Below, piece by piece: positions 27,963-35,733 of a stretch of 64,000 nt of DNA. This DNA is from Sphingobacteriia bacterium. Lineage in GTDB: Bacteria > Bacteroidota > Bacteroidia > Bacteroidales > UBA7960. A program made the translations under genes and the position numbers. The stretch spans positions 54,099 to 118,098 of the forward strand of contig JAABRR010000016.1 of NCBI GenBank assembly GCA_011390785.1, read 5' to 3'. The notes under the pieces are model-generated. The model did not search any database. It worked only from the letters and a program-made list of their open reading frames with translations, and was not told the DNA's origin. The stretch's first letter is position 1, and the number at the start of each line of letters is the position of its first letter.

Positions 27963-28550
27963 TTATTTAGGATTAGAAAACATTTCATGTAATTTAATAA
28001 TCTGTGGTATAATAAGTCGGGAATTATCGTTTGTAATAAGAAAGTTTGCCATTTTCTTTTTTTCCTTTTGTGACATTTGTTTAGAAAGTCTTTCTTCTGC
28101 TTGCTTTTGCGTGTAATTGTCGCGTTTTATTATCCGATCTTTCAGCATTTCATCAGGAGCATATACAAGAATTGTTTTGTCAAAAAGTTTGTAATTACCC
28201 GTTTCGAAGGTAAGGGCTGATTCCTGTATGCAATATTTTGCATTTATTTTTTGTAAAACCCATTGGTTAAAAAGATCATAAACTCTGGGGTGAATAAGGT
28301 TGTTGATGAACTTCAAGGCTTTTTCATCCCTAAAAATAATTGATGCTAAATTTTTGGTGTTAAGATCTCCATTAGATAAATAGATATGGGGTCCAAATTT
28401 TTTCTTTAAAATAGATTTAATTTGTTCCTGATAATAAATGTTTTTTGCTTCTTTATCTGCATAAAAAACAGGGGCTCCTAAAGTTTCAAAAACTTTACAA
28501 ACCGAAGATTTTCCGCTACCCATATTTCCTGTTATTGCAATTTTAAGCAT
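27963..28550 (-). CDS. coaE: Dephospho-CoA kinase
   Basis: 195-residue cytosolic P-loop kinase for the last step of coenzyme A synthesis. The P-loop is GNMGSGKSS (about 8-16), followed by FETLGAPVFYADKEAK with the conserved Asp, FINNLIHPRV, and RDNYTQKQAEERLSKQ lid segments. Residues and length match CoaE, slightly short. It is the last gene of the nusB-DUF1573-yajC-ybbR-coaE cluster, an order I know from other Bacteroidota, with 17 bases to the YbbR-like gene. Confidence 0.95.
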   Translation of the reverse strand: MLKIAITGNMGSGKSSVCKVFETLGAPVFYADKEAKNIYYQEQIKSILKKKFGPHIYLSNGDLNTKNLASIIFRDEKALKFINNLIHPRVYDLFNQWVLQKINAKYCIQESALTFETGNYKLFDKTILVYAPDEMLKDRIIKRDNYTQKQAEERLSKQMSQKEKKKMANFLITNDNSRLIIPQIIKLHEMFSNPK

Positions 28551-28567
28551 AAAATTATTGAGCTATA

Positions 28568-29572
28568 TTATTGGGTAATCCACACATATTCTACTTCTGA
28601 AGGTCTTAAACGAATTATTTCTACAAGCCCCGGGTACTCATTAATTTCAATTGGAAGTCTGGTAACTTGTTGCTGTAAAGTATCAGGACAAAATACTTTT
28701 ACTTTAAACATAGATGGGTTTACTGTGGAAATATCTTTAAGAGCAACCAAATAATAAACGGTGACCTTATCGGGGAATAACATAATTTTAGTGTCCGAAT
28801 ACTTCTGGCTGGTTTGATTACACTCAAGCGAAATGGGAAGTTCTACTGTAGCCTCGGTAAATTCTTCTATCTGCATGTTAACATTAACTTCACTCTCTGA
28901 TATGCTAACGTTTTTTTCGGAAAATGGATTTATTAAACCAGCTTTTATATTAATATTTTTATCTGCATTATCTGCACTTATGGTAGTGGTTTTTATAAAA
29001 TTTACAGAATCTTTTAAAAATTCAGGTCCTGTAATATACACTGAATCCGGCGATATTACAGGAAAATTATACTGTCTAAAGCCTGGCCTGAACCGAATGT
29101 TTCTATCAACTACAACGGGAACCTTTTTTTTAAAAGCTTTAATAGCTGAGAAAAAAACTGTATCAGGCTGAGCAGTGATATTGGAAACAGGTATTTCGTT
29201 TTGAAGCGAATATTTTAATTCAGCTTGTGTTGCTGTATAAAAGAAAACATTGGAACTTTGATTTCTGGGTTTCTGAAGCAATTCAAAATCTATTTCAATG
29301 GCATTGTTTTTACCAAAGACGGGGTTTGAAAAAAACCTAAAACCGCTTGTTTGCAATGAAATAGCAATTACTGCGTCGGTTTGCTGGGTAAAAATTAAAC
29401 TATCTGGCAGGTTGGTAATTTGAAGAGTTACCGGAATGGTATTGATTGTCTCTCTGGAAAGCTTAATGGACAGCCATGCTAGAAAACTAAAGACCAAGCA
29501 CAGAATAAAAATAAGAGTCTTGCTTTTGGTTTCAGGATTTCTAGCAGGGTCTGTCCATTTTGAAAAATTCAT
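28568..29572 (-). CDS. YbbR-like domain protein (CdaR-related)
   Basis: 334 residues. A TM helix at about 22-40 (TLIFILCLVFSFLAWLSIKLS) is followed by extracytoplasmic YbbR-type beta domains: an ITNLPDSLIF start, VDRNIRFRPGFR, and FPVISPDSVYITGPEFLKD matching the typical 'SPdsV.vtGp' YbbR signature. In Firmicutes YbbR/CdaR binds and regulates the diadenylate cyclase CdaA; whether this Bacteroidota form does so is an inference, and no cdaA is beside it. Conserved position between yajC and coaE supports the family call. Confidence 0.85.
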   Translation of the reverse strand: MNFSKWTDPARNPETKSKTLIFILCLVFSFLAWLSIKLSRETINTIPVTLQITNLPDSLIFTQQTDAVIAISLQTSGFRFFSNPVFGKNNAIEIDFELLQKPRNQSSNVFFYTATQAELKYSLQNEIPVSNITAQPDTVFFSAIKAFKKKVPVVVDRNIRFRPGFRQYNFPVISPDSVYITGPEFLKDSVNFIKTTTISADNADKNINIKAGLINPFSEKNVSISESEVNVNMQIEEFTEATVELPISLECNQTSQKYSDTKIMLFPDKVTVYYLVALKDISTVNPSMFKVKVFCPDTLQQQVTRLPIEINEYPGLVEIIRLRPSEVEYVWITQ

Positions 29573-29685
29573 TGATGAAAAATCTTGTAGTTATGAAGTA
29601 ATTTTCAAATGATAATATAAGCACCAAAGCTTCATATTATTTAGAGAAAATAGCAGGGATAAAAGTGTTACTAAATTGTAGTTGC

Positions 29686-30015
29686 TTATCTGTTTTCGCT
29701 CAGTTGTTGTTCTTGAGGGCCATCCATAGCTACGGCAGATTTTTCAATTCTAAATTTAATCTCCGGAGCTACCTCAACAGTAAAAGTTTTTTCCTGTACT
29801 TCAATAATTTTCCCATGGATTCCTCCGATAGTAATAATTTTGTCTCCCTTTTTCAAGGCTTCTCTGAATTTTTTGGTATCCTTTTGTTTTTTTAATTGTG
29901 GACGAATAAAAAAAAGATAAAATACCACAATGATTAATAATAAAGGAATAAATGTGGCAAATCCGCCACCACCTTCTGCCGGAGGTGTCATTAAAAGAAT
30001 CTGAGTTAATGTCAT
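29686..30015 (-). CDS. yajC: Preprotein translocase subunit YajC
   Basis: 109 residues from the ATG at 30015; the frame opens at a TTG (30066), but that would overlap the DUF1573 gene and add no YajC similarity. One TM helix (FATFIPLLLIIVVFYLFFIRP) carries the family hallmark FIRPQLKKQKD, followed by the cytoplasmic GDKIITIGGIHGKIIEVQEKT domain. YajC joins SecDF in the accessory Sec complex of the inner membrane. SecDF is not adjacent. Part of the nusB-to-coaE cluster. Confidence 0.95.
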   Translation of the reverse strand: MTLTQILLMTPPAEGGGGFATFIPLLLIIVVFYLFFIRPQLKKQKDTKKFREALKKGDKIITIGGIHGKIIEVQEKTFTVEVAPEIKFRIEKSAVAMDGPQEQQLSENR

Positions 30016-30055
30016 GCTAATAAAATTTTTAGTTATGAATAAAATTGGTGAATTT

Positions 30056-30493
30056 TTATTGTTCAATTACTTCAGCGGTAATACGAAGTGTTAAAGCTGA
30101 TTCGGAAGAATTGTTAAGTACTCTAACGGATTCTGATTGAAATCCATTTCTACCTGCGGAATTAAATACCACAGCTATTTTTCCTTCATTACCGGGTTTA
30201 ACCGGATCTTTAGGGTAATCGCCAACTGTACAACCACAACCACTTCTTACTGCGGAAATAACCAAAGGGCTGTTGCCCGAATTGGTAAATCGAAACGAAT
30301 AAGCAACCCTTTCGCCTTTGATTATTTTTCCGAAGTCGTGCACGGTTTTTTCGAAGCTAATTTCAGGACTACTATTTTCAGTCTGTTCCGGAGCAGTTGC
30401 ATTCTGATTGGTTTCGTTTGTTTTTGTATTGCACGAAACCGTCATACCGATAAGCAATAAAAGAAAAAATCCTGAAAAGAATAAGTATTTCAT
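30056..30493 (-). CDS. DUF1573 lipoprotein
   Basis: 145 residues from the ATG at 30493 (a GTG two codons earlier is also possible). The N-terminus is a lipoprotein signal with lipobox near IGMTVSC. The DUF1573 domain shows VHDFGKIIKGERVAYSFRFTNSG, then ISAVRSGCGCTVGDYPKDPVKPG, and an ending in NSSESALTLRITAEV. DUF1573 is an Ig-like fold related to ASH/abnormal-spindle domains, very common in Bacteroidota exported proteins. Function unknown; the CGC pair is conserved in the family. Second gene of the cluster after nusB. Confidence 0.9.
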   Translation of the reverse strand: MKYLFFSGFFLLLLIGMTVSCNTKTNETNQNATAPEQTENSSPEISFEKTVHDFGKIIKGERVAYSFRFTNSGNSPLVISAVRSGCGCTVGDYPKDPVKPGNEGKIAVVFNSAGRNGFQSESVRVLNNSSESALTLRITAEVIEQ

Positions 30494-30505
30494 TTTCACT
30501 TCAAT

Positions 30506-31441
30506 TTAGCTGTGGGTAAATTTTGAAATTTGTTTAGTTTTGATAAGCTCTTCAACAAGTTTATCAAGTACACCATTTACAAATACTTTACTTTTAGGAG
30601 TGCTATACATTTTAGATAACTCTATGTATTCATTTAGAGAAACCTTAACGGGTATTTCAGGAAATTTAATAATTTCAGTTAATGCCATTTTCATGATTAT
30701 CACATCCATTAGCGCAATACGATCAATATCCCAGTTTTGAGTCTTTGCAGCAATAAGCGGAGCAAATTCCTTGTCATTCAAAATAGTTTTGTGGAATAGT
30801 TCTATTGCGAATTTTTTATCATCAATATCCTTATAAAGCTCCATGGGCTTTAACTCTTCATTATTGGCGCCATTGAGCATTTTAATGTTTTTCAATATCA
30901 TCTTATTGATTAATTCCCAATCGTCTAACCAGTAAATAGATTTTTCTTCGTAAAAATAGTGTAATAGCTCAAATTCGCAGATATAATTTTTAAGCATTTT
31001 GAGCACCAGCTCACGATCAGATTCAAATCCAACATCCTTTGCCTGCATGTAATCTTCATAAGTTTTTGACTCACGAAACTGGAGAAATATCTTCCTTGGT
31101 ATTTCAGAATCTGACTGCCATGTTATTTTTCTTTGTTCCAATTTTTTCTTCAGGAGCACACTTTCCGTAATAGCACTCATGCAGGAGTTTTCAACAAATC
31201 TTTTGTTTGGATTAAGGTCTTCTTTGGTAGGTATACGTTTGAGCTTATTTTCTTGTTGCAGTTGTTTGGCCTGGTTACCTATTTCTACTATCAGACTGAG
31301 CTGGTAGAGATATAAATCATAAATCTTTTCAATGCCAAATAATAATTCTTTTTCTCCGGCATTAAGAGATGTGTTGCCTGACTGGAAAAACGCATATAGG
31401 CTTTGAAGAACTTTAACGCGCAAATGCCTTCTGTTTAACAT
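30506..31441 (-). CDS. nusB: Transcription antitermination factor NusB
   Basis: 311 residues, the long form usual in Bacteroidota. The N-terminus MLNRRHLRVKVLQSLYAFFQSG matches the NusB RNA-binding helix, and the C-terminal region WDIDRIALMDVIIMKMALTEIIKFPEIPVKVSLNEYIELSKMYSTPKSKVFVNGVLD is the NusB core (quoted only as landmarks: DRIALMDV, PVKVSLNEYIE, FVNGVLD). A long helical insert separates them. NusB binds boxA RNA with NusE (S10) in rRNA transcription. First gene of its cluster. Confidence 0.93.
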   Translation of the reverse strand: MLNRRHLRVKVLQSLYAFFQSGNTSLNAGEKELLFGIEKIYDLYLYQLSLIVEIGNQAKQLQQENKLKRIPTKEDLNPNKRFVENSCMSAITESVLLKKKLEQRKITWQSDSEIPRKIFLQFRESKTYEDYMQAKDVGFESDRELVLKMLKNYICEFELLHYFYEEKSIYWLDDWELINKMILKNIKMLNGANNEELKPMELYKDIDDKKFAIELFHKTILNDKEFAPLIAAKTQNWDIDRIALMDVIIMKMALTEIIKFPEIPVKVSLNEYIELSKMYSTPKSKVFVNGVLDKLVEELIKTKQISKFTHS

Positions 31442-31473
31442 AAGGTATAATCAATCTTTTATAAGGAACGAAT

Positions 31474-31488
31474 TCCGGGAAACCCGGA
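31474..31488 (-). repeat. GC-rich hairpin in the nusB leader
   Basis: TCCGGG (31474-31479), an AAA loop and CCCGGA (31483-31488) form a tight hairpin 33 bases before the nusB start. It stands out in AT-rich surroundings. No T-run follows, so it is not a terminator. Confidence 0.5.
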
Positions 31489-31609
31489 TTGGTTTATGTT
31501 TAAGCAATAAATCTTATTCATAATTAACTAAAAATTAGTTTACAGCCAACCTGAAAAATTATTCCTTTTATTTTTGACCGATAAATAAAAACTTATTTGA
31601 AAAACACTG

Positions 31610-31617
31610 CAAAAGTA
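31610..31617 (-). promoter_or_regulatory. Possible minus-7 element for nusB
   Basis: Minus-strand TACTTTTG (plus CAAAAGTA) fits TAnnTTTG. It lies 168 bases before the nusB ATG, so the leader would be long and would contain the GC-rich hairpin. No minus-33 TTTG at standard distance. The rest of the 31442-31883 gap is AT-rich with no gene seen. Confidence 0.35.
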
Positions 31618-31848
31618 ATTCATTTTTAAAAACTTTCTTAATTAGAAAAATAAATTAGATGCAGAACACTTTTTTCTTAAACTATTAAGTATATGTTATT
31701 GTTAAGAAGAAGTGAATCAAAAAAGAAATTCTGGCAACATTAAAACTTTTATAAACCGTTTATATTTACTATATTTAAATTTAAAATCAACTAACAGAAA
31801 TTAAGAATTGTTTAATTTTAAAGCAATTAGGTTGAAGAAAAGATTTTT

Positions 31849-31856
31849 TATTTTTG
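31849..31856 (+). promoter_or_regulatory. Minus-7 promoter element for the PUR gene
   Basis: TATTTTTG fits TAnnTTTG, 27 bases before the ATG at 31884. Confidence 0.4.
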
Positions 31857-31883
31857 CCATCAAACTTAAAAGGAGAAAATGCT

Positions 31884-32270
31884 ATGAGTATGGAAGAAAA
31901 AGAAAAATATTATAACAACGAAGAGTTATTTTCAAAAGCCGTAAGAGCAGGAAAAAGAACATATTTTTTTGATGTTAAATCTACACGGGCGGGTGAAAAT
32001 TATCTTACAATAACAGAAAGTAAAAAGCGTTTTGATCAGCAAAGTGGAAAGTTTTTTTATGAAAAGCACAAATTGTTTTTGTACCAGGAAGATTTTCAAA
32101 AATTCTACACTGCCATAAACCAATCTTTTGAATTTATCAAAACTGGTAAAATCCCGGAATCTTATTTAAAAGAAATTGAAGAAGAAGAACAAAGAAAGAA
32201 AGAGAATGAATTTACAAATATTGAATTTGAAGATTTGGATAACAAAGATGAAAACAAATCTGAAGAATAA
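31884..32270 (+). CDS. PUR family DNA/RNA-binding protein (DUF3276)
   Basis: 128 residues from the ATG at 31884, which follows an AAAGGAG ribosome-binding site; the open frame to 31854 has no supporting start. The core LFSKAVRAGKRTYFFDVKST, ENYLTITESKKRF and FEKHKLFLYQEDFQKF-like strands are the single PUR repeat known from Bacteroidota and spirochaete Pur-alpha homologues. Those proteins bind GGN-repeat nucleic acids as dimers (family knowledge). The C-terminal 25 residues are strongly acidic. Cellular target unknown. Followed by a strong terminator. Confidence 0.9.
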   Translation: MSMEEKEKYYNNEELFSKAVRAGKRTYFFDVKSTRAGENYLTITESKKRFDQQSGKFFYEKHKLFLYQEDFQKFYTAINQSFEFIKTGKIPESYLKEIEEEEQRKKENEFTNIEFEDLDNKDENKSEE

Positions 32271-32297
32271 CATTTTGGTCTAACCAATAAGTGTTTT

Positions 32298-32340
32298 AAA
32301 ACGAGAGATGAAAACCAGCTGTTTCATCTCTCGTTTTTTT
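32298..32340 (+). terminator. Rho-independent terminator of the PUR gene
   Basis: A 16-base arm beginning AAAACGAGAGATG (32298-32313) pairs perfectly with TTTCATCTCTCGTTTT (32322-32337), followed by more T. It lies 28 bases after the stop and is the longest perfect terminator stem in the window. Confidence 0.92.
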
Positions 32341-32415
32341 TAATGTATAATATAATCAATAACAGAGTTTTAGGTAATTTTTTTAAAAAAGTATTAGCTA
32401 AGCACTTATAAATCG

Positions 32416-32423
32416 TAAATTTG
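32416..32423 (+). promoter_or_regulatory. Minus-7 promoter element for the parA operon
   Basis: TAAATTTG fits TAnnTTTG, 108 bases before parA. No minus-33 box at normal spacing; the leader is AT-rich. Confidence 0.4.
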
Positions 32424-32531
32424 CACTTTGCAAAAAAAATTACAAATCAGTTTTGATATGTAATCTTAATTTCAGATTTTAAAACAATAGAAATTGTAAA
32501 AATCCACAGAAATCATTAACCTGGATACCTT

Positions 32532-33338
32532 ATGAGTAAAGTAATATCAATTGCAAACCAAAAAGGAGGTGTAGGTAAAACAACAACAGCCATCAATCTG
32601 GCTGCCAGTCTTGCCGTTCTGGAACACAGAACACTGCTTATAGATGCTGATCCCCAGGCAAACGCTACTTCTGGTGTTGGTTTCGATCCCAAAGTAATAA
32701 AAACCAGCATTTATGAATGTATAATTGACGAGGTAGATCCGAAAAATATATTATTGAATACCAATACTCCCAACCTGGATCTTATTCCTGCTCATATTGA
32801 CCTTGTGGGTGCTGAGATTGAAATGATCAATATGCCCAACCGGGAGATGGTTATGAAAAAGGTTATTGATAGTGTTAAGGATGATTATGAATTTGTTTTG
32901 ATTGATTGCTCGCCATCATTAGGGCTTATTACTGTTAATGCTCTTACAGCCAGCGATGCTGTTATTGTGCCCGTTCAATGTGAATATTTCGCTCTTGAAG
33001 GATTGGGGAAATTGCTAAACACAATTAAGATCGTGCAATCACGTTTGAATCCAAAACTCGAAATTGAAGGTATACTGCTTACCATGTATGATAATCGTTT
33101 ACGGCTTTCTAATCAGGTTGTTGATGAAGTGAGAACCCATTTTCAGGATTTGGTCTTTAATACAATTATACAACGTAATACCAAACTTGGGGAAGCCCCC
33201 AGTTTTGGAGAAACTATTATTATGCATGATGCCCAAAGCCGGGGTGCTATCAACTATCTTAACCTGGCAAGGGAGGTTTTACAGAACAATCAATTAACCA
33301 AAATAGACGAGATAGACAAAAATATTAATATTCGATGA
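32532..33338 (+). CDS. parA: Chromosome partitioning ATPase ParA/Soj
   Basis: 268-residue cytosolic ParA ATPase of the deviant Walker type: KGGVGKTT at residues 11-18, DADPQANAT, VLIDCSPSLGLITVNAL and PVQCEYFALEGL. It drives segregation of ParB-bound origin regions and links to replication control. The short form without N-terminal helix-turn-helix is the chromosomal type. It overlaps parB by 4 bases (ATGA) and heads a row running into DUF5683, dapB and lepB. A parAB pair often lies near the origin, but no dnaA or gidAB is in this window. Confidence 0.96.
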   Translation: MSKVISIANQKGGVGKTTTAINLAASLAVLEHRTLLIDADPQANATSGVGFDPKVIKTSIYECIIDEVDPKNILLNTNTPNLDLIPAHIDLVGAEIEMINMPNREMVMKKVIDSVKDDYEFVLIDCSPSLGLITVNALTASDAVIVPVQCEYFALEGLGKLLNTIKIVQSRLNPKLEIEGILLTMYDNRLRLSNQVVDEVRTHFQDLVFNTIIQRNTKLGEAPSFGETIIMHDAQSRGAINYLNLAREVLQNNQLTKIDEIDKNINIR

Positions 33339-34249
33339 GCGCTAAAAAGAGAGCATTGGGAAAAGGATTGGGAGCTTTATTAGATTCACCTGCCAATGAA
33401 ATACAGCCCAGGTACGATATTGAAAAAGATTTGCATGCTGTTGGTACGGTAGCACATGTACCAATTGATCTGATTGAAAGCAACCCATATCAGCCAAGAA
33501 CAGATTTTGATCAGCAGGCCATGAATGAACTTGCTGCTTCGATTAAGGAACAAGGCGTAATACAGCCAGTTACAGTAAGGAAAACACAAGAAGGTAAATT
33601 ACAACTCATTTCAGGAGAAAGACGATGCAAGGCTGCAAGCCTTGCAGGATTATCAGAAATTCCTGCCTACATTCGTATTGCCGACGACCAGCAAATGAGA
33701 GAGATGGCTATCGTAGAAAATATTCAGCGAGAAAATCTTAATCCTATGGAAATAGCACTGGGTTATCAGCAATTAATAGAAGATTGTAAACTTACCCAGG
33801 AAATGCTGGCTGAAAGGGTCGGAAAAGGCAGATCGTCAATAACCAATCAGCTCAGATTACTTCGTTTACCCGCAGAAATACAAATAGGTCTCAGACAAGA
33901 AATTATTTCAACCGGGCATGCAAGAGCATTATTAGCCATTGAAAATGTTGTAACCCAGCTCGAAATTTATCAGGATATTATTGCACAAGGCTTAACTGTT
34001 AGAGATGTTGAAGAAATTGTGAAAACAATTAATGAAACAACATCCGATGAAGAAAGACCTTCGGTAAAACTTCATATACAAAAACCGGATAATTCACGTT
34101 ATATTGATTTACAAAAATCATTATCATCATTTTATGGTTCTAAGGTTCAGATAAAAACCAGAGCCGGTGGAAAAGGTAGTATTGTAATAAATTTTTCATC
34201 GGGAGAAGATCTTGAACGCATTCTTAAACTGGTCAGAAAAGATGATTAA
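33335..34249 (+). CDS. parB: Chromosome partitioning protein ParB
   Basis: 304-residue CTPase clamp protein that loads at parS sites. Visible: N-terminal basic KKRALGKGLGALL, the CTP-binding motifs LIESNPYQPR and SGERRCKAA, ENIQRENLNPMEIALGYQQLI, the helix-turn-helix around LTQEMLAERVGKGRSSITNQLRLL, and a C-terminal dimerisation region. Start ATG overlaps the parA stop. I saw no TGTTNCACGTGNAACA-type parS site in the window by eye. Confidence 0.96.
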   Translation: MSAKKRALGKGLGALLDSPANEIQPRYDIEKDLHAVGTVAHVPIDLIESNPYQPRTDFDQQAMNELAASIKEQGVIQPVTVRKTQEGKLQLISGERRCKAASLAGLSEIPAYIRIADDQQMREMAIVENIQRENLNPMEIALGYQQLIEDCKLTQEMLAERVGKGRSSITNQLRLLRLPAEIQIGLRQEIISTGHARALLAIENVVTQLEIYQDIIAQGLTVRDVEEIVKTINETTSDEERPSVKLHIQKPDNSRYIDLQKSLSSFYGSKVQIKTRAGGKGSIVINFSSGEDLERILKLVRKDD

Positions 34250-34269
34250 TACATGCAATTGTTTACAAA

Positions 34270-34983
34270 ATGGGTCTATTTGCTGAAAAGCATTCATTGT
34301 ATTATCAAAAAATATTCTTAAGAAAGCAATTTGCAGGAATCTTTCTATTGGTTGTTTTGCTATTCATTTTTCCCGTCTTAAGCTTTTCCCAATTATCCAA
34401 CAATCAAAATGATTCGGTACTTCCTTTGCCCCAACAGCAAAACCAGATGATAAATGGCAATGATTCAATCCCTGATAATGGGGATGATTTGGAAGTTGAA
34501 TATGAGCCTGAAAAAAAACATTCGCCACAGCGGGCAGCAATGCTTTCTGCAACTTTGCCCGGACTTGGTCAAATTTACAATAAAAAGTATTGGAAGGTGC
34601 CTTTTGTTTATGCTGGTTTTGGTGCTGTCATTTACTTTCTTGAATTTAATAATAGCCGATATCAGGAATTCAGAAGGGCCTGGGTGGCAAGAGTCGATGG
34701 AAACCCCAATACAATAGATGATTTTCCAGCATATTCAACAGATCAGCTCGAACGAGCTACGAAGTATTACCAGCGAAATCTTGAAATAACCTATATATCA
34801 GCTGCCGCTATTTACCTGCTCAATATTCTTGATGCAACTGTTGATGCTCATTTGCTGGATTTTGATGTTGGAGAAGATCTCACTATGAAAATCAGGCCTA
34901 CAGTAATTCCTGTTTCTCATCAAAGTAGTTTATTAAAGCATCAGACCCCGGTGGCAGGACTAAAATTTTCATTTAAATTTTAA
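34270..34983 (+). CDS. Exported DUF5683 protein
   Basis: 237 residues. An N-terminal hydrophobic segment (FAGIFLLVVLLFIFPVLSF) reads as a signal peptide. The DUF5683 core is SPQRAAMLSATLPGLGQIYNKKYWKVP, followed by a membrane segment FVYAGFGAVIYFLEFNN and a second hydrophobic helix ISAAAIYLLNILDATVDAHLL. The 'PGLGQxYNkkYWK' signature is typical of Bacteroidota proteins encoded between parB and dapB or lepB. Function is unknown; the predicted location is the envelope. It starts 20 bases after parB. Confidence 0.85.
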   Translation: MGLFAEKHSLYYQKIFLRKQFAGIFLLVVLLFIFPVLSFSQLSNNQNDSVLPLPQQQNQMINGNDSIPDNGDDLEVEYEPEKKHSPQRAAMLSATLPGLGQIYNKKYWKVPFVYAGFGAVIYFLEFNNSRYQEFRRAWVARVDGNPNTIDDFPAYSTDQLERATKYYQRNLEITYISAAAIYLLNILDATVDAHLLDFDVGEDLTMKIRPTVIPVSHQSSLLKHQTPVAGLKFSFKF

Positions 34984-34990
34984 TTAACCC

Positions 34991-35722
34991 ATGAAGAATC
35001 CTTTTAAAATTGCTATAATCGGGTACGGCAAGATGGGCAAAGAAATAGAGAAGTTTGCCCGTGATTGTAATTACCAGGTTGTGGCTATTGTGGATAACCA
35101 GGATGACTGGAAAAAATACGATCAACAGATTAGAAATGCCGATGTTGCTATCGAATTTACTACCCCCGATGTTGTGATAAGTAACATTAAAAGATTGCTT
35201 GATATGAATGTACCCACAGTTACCGGAACAACCGGCTGGCTGAATTCTCTTGCCGAAATTGAGCAATATTGCTCCGGGTGTAATGGAAGTTTATTTTATG
35301 CGTCAAATTTTAGCGTTGGAGTAAATCTTTTTTTTGCCCTAAACAGATATCTTGCAGATCTTATGCATGGATATCATGATTACAGAGGTCATCTGGAAGA
35401 AACCCACCATACTCAAAAACTAGATGCCCCCAGTGGCACAGCTATTACCATGATAAATGATATACTGAAAGTAAATCCAGATTATAAAGGTTGGAAGTTT
35501 GCAGATAAAAATCCTACGAAAAATCAAATATCAGTTGAATCGAAGAGAATCGAAGGTGTTACAGGGATTCATAAAATGATATATCACTCTGAAGTTGATT
35601 CAATTACTATTATGCATAAGGCTAACAACCGCGAAGGTTTTGCACATGGAGCTTTAATGGCGGCTAAATGGCTGCCAGGACGAAAAGGAATATTTACAAT
35701 GGGCGATCTATTAAAACTTTAA
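34991..35722 (+). CDS. dapB: 4-Hydroxy-tetrahydrodipicolinate reductase
   Basis: 243-residue cytosolic NAD(P)H enzyme of the diaminopimelate/lysine pathway. Visible: IGYGKMGKEIEKFA dinucleotide fold, EFTTPDVV, TGTTGWLNSL, the catalytic and substrate-binding block LEETHHTQKLDAPSGTA, and the C-terminal HKANNREGFAHGAL. Length is at the short end of the family. It starts 7 bases after the DUF5683 gene and ends 11 bases before lepB, so it belongs to the same transcript. Confidence 0.96.
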   Translation: MKNPFKIAIIGYGKMGKEIEKFARDCNYQVVAIVDNQDDWKKYDQQIRNADVAIEFTTPDVVISNIKRLLDMNVPTVTGTTGWLNSLAEIEQYCSGCNGSLFYASNFSVGVNLFFALNRYLADLMHGYHDYRGHLEETHHTQKLDAPSGTAITMINDILKVNPDYKGWKFADKNPTKNQISVESKRIEGVTGIHKMIYHSEVDSITIMHKANNREGFAHGALMAAKWLPGRKGIFTMGDLLKL

Positions 35723-35733
35723 TAACAAATTAT

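Noticed and set aside
32532..34249. parS sites near parAB
   Set aside because: I looked for a TGTTNCACGTGNAACA-like palindrome here and elsewhere in the window and found none by eye; a systematic motif scan would settle it.
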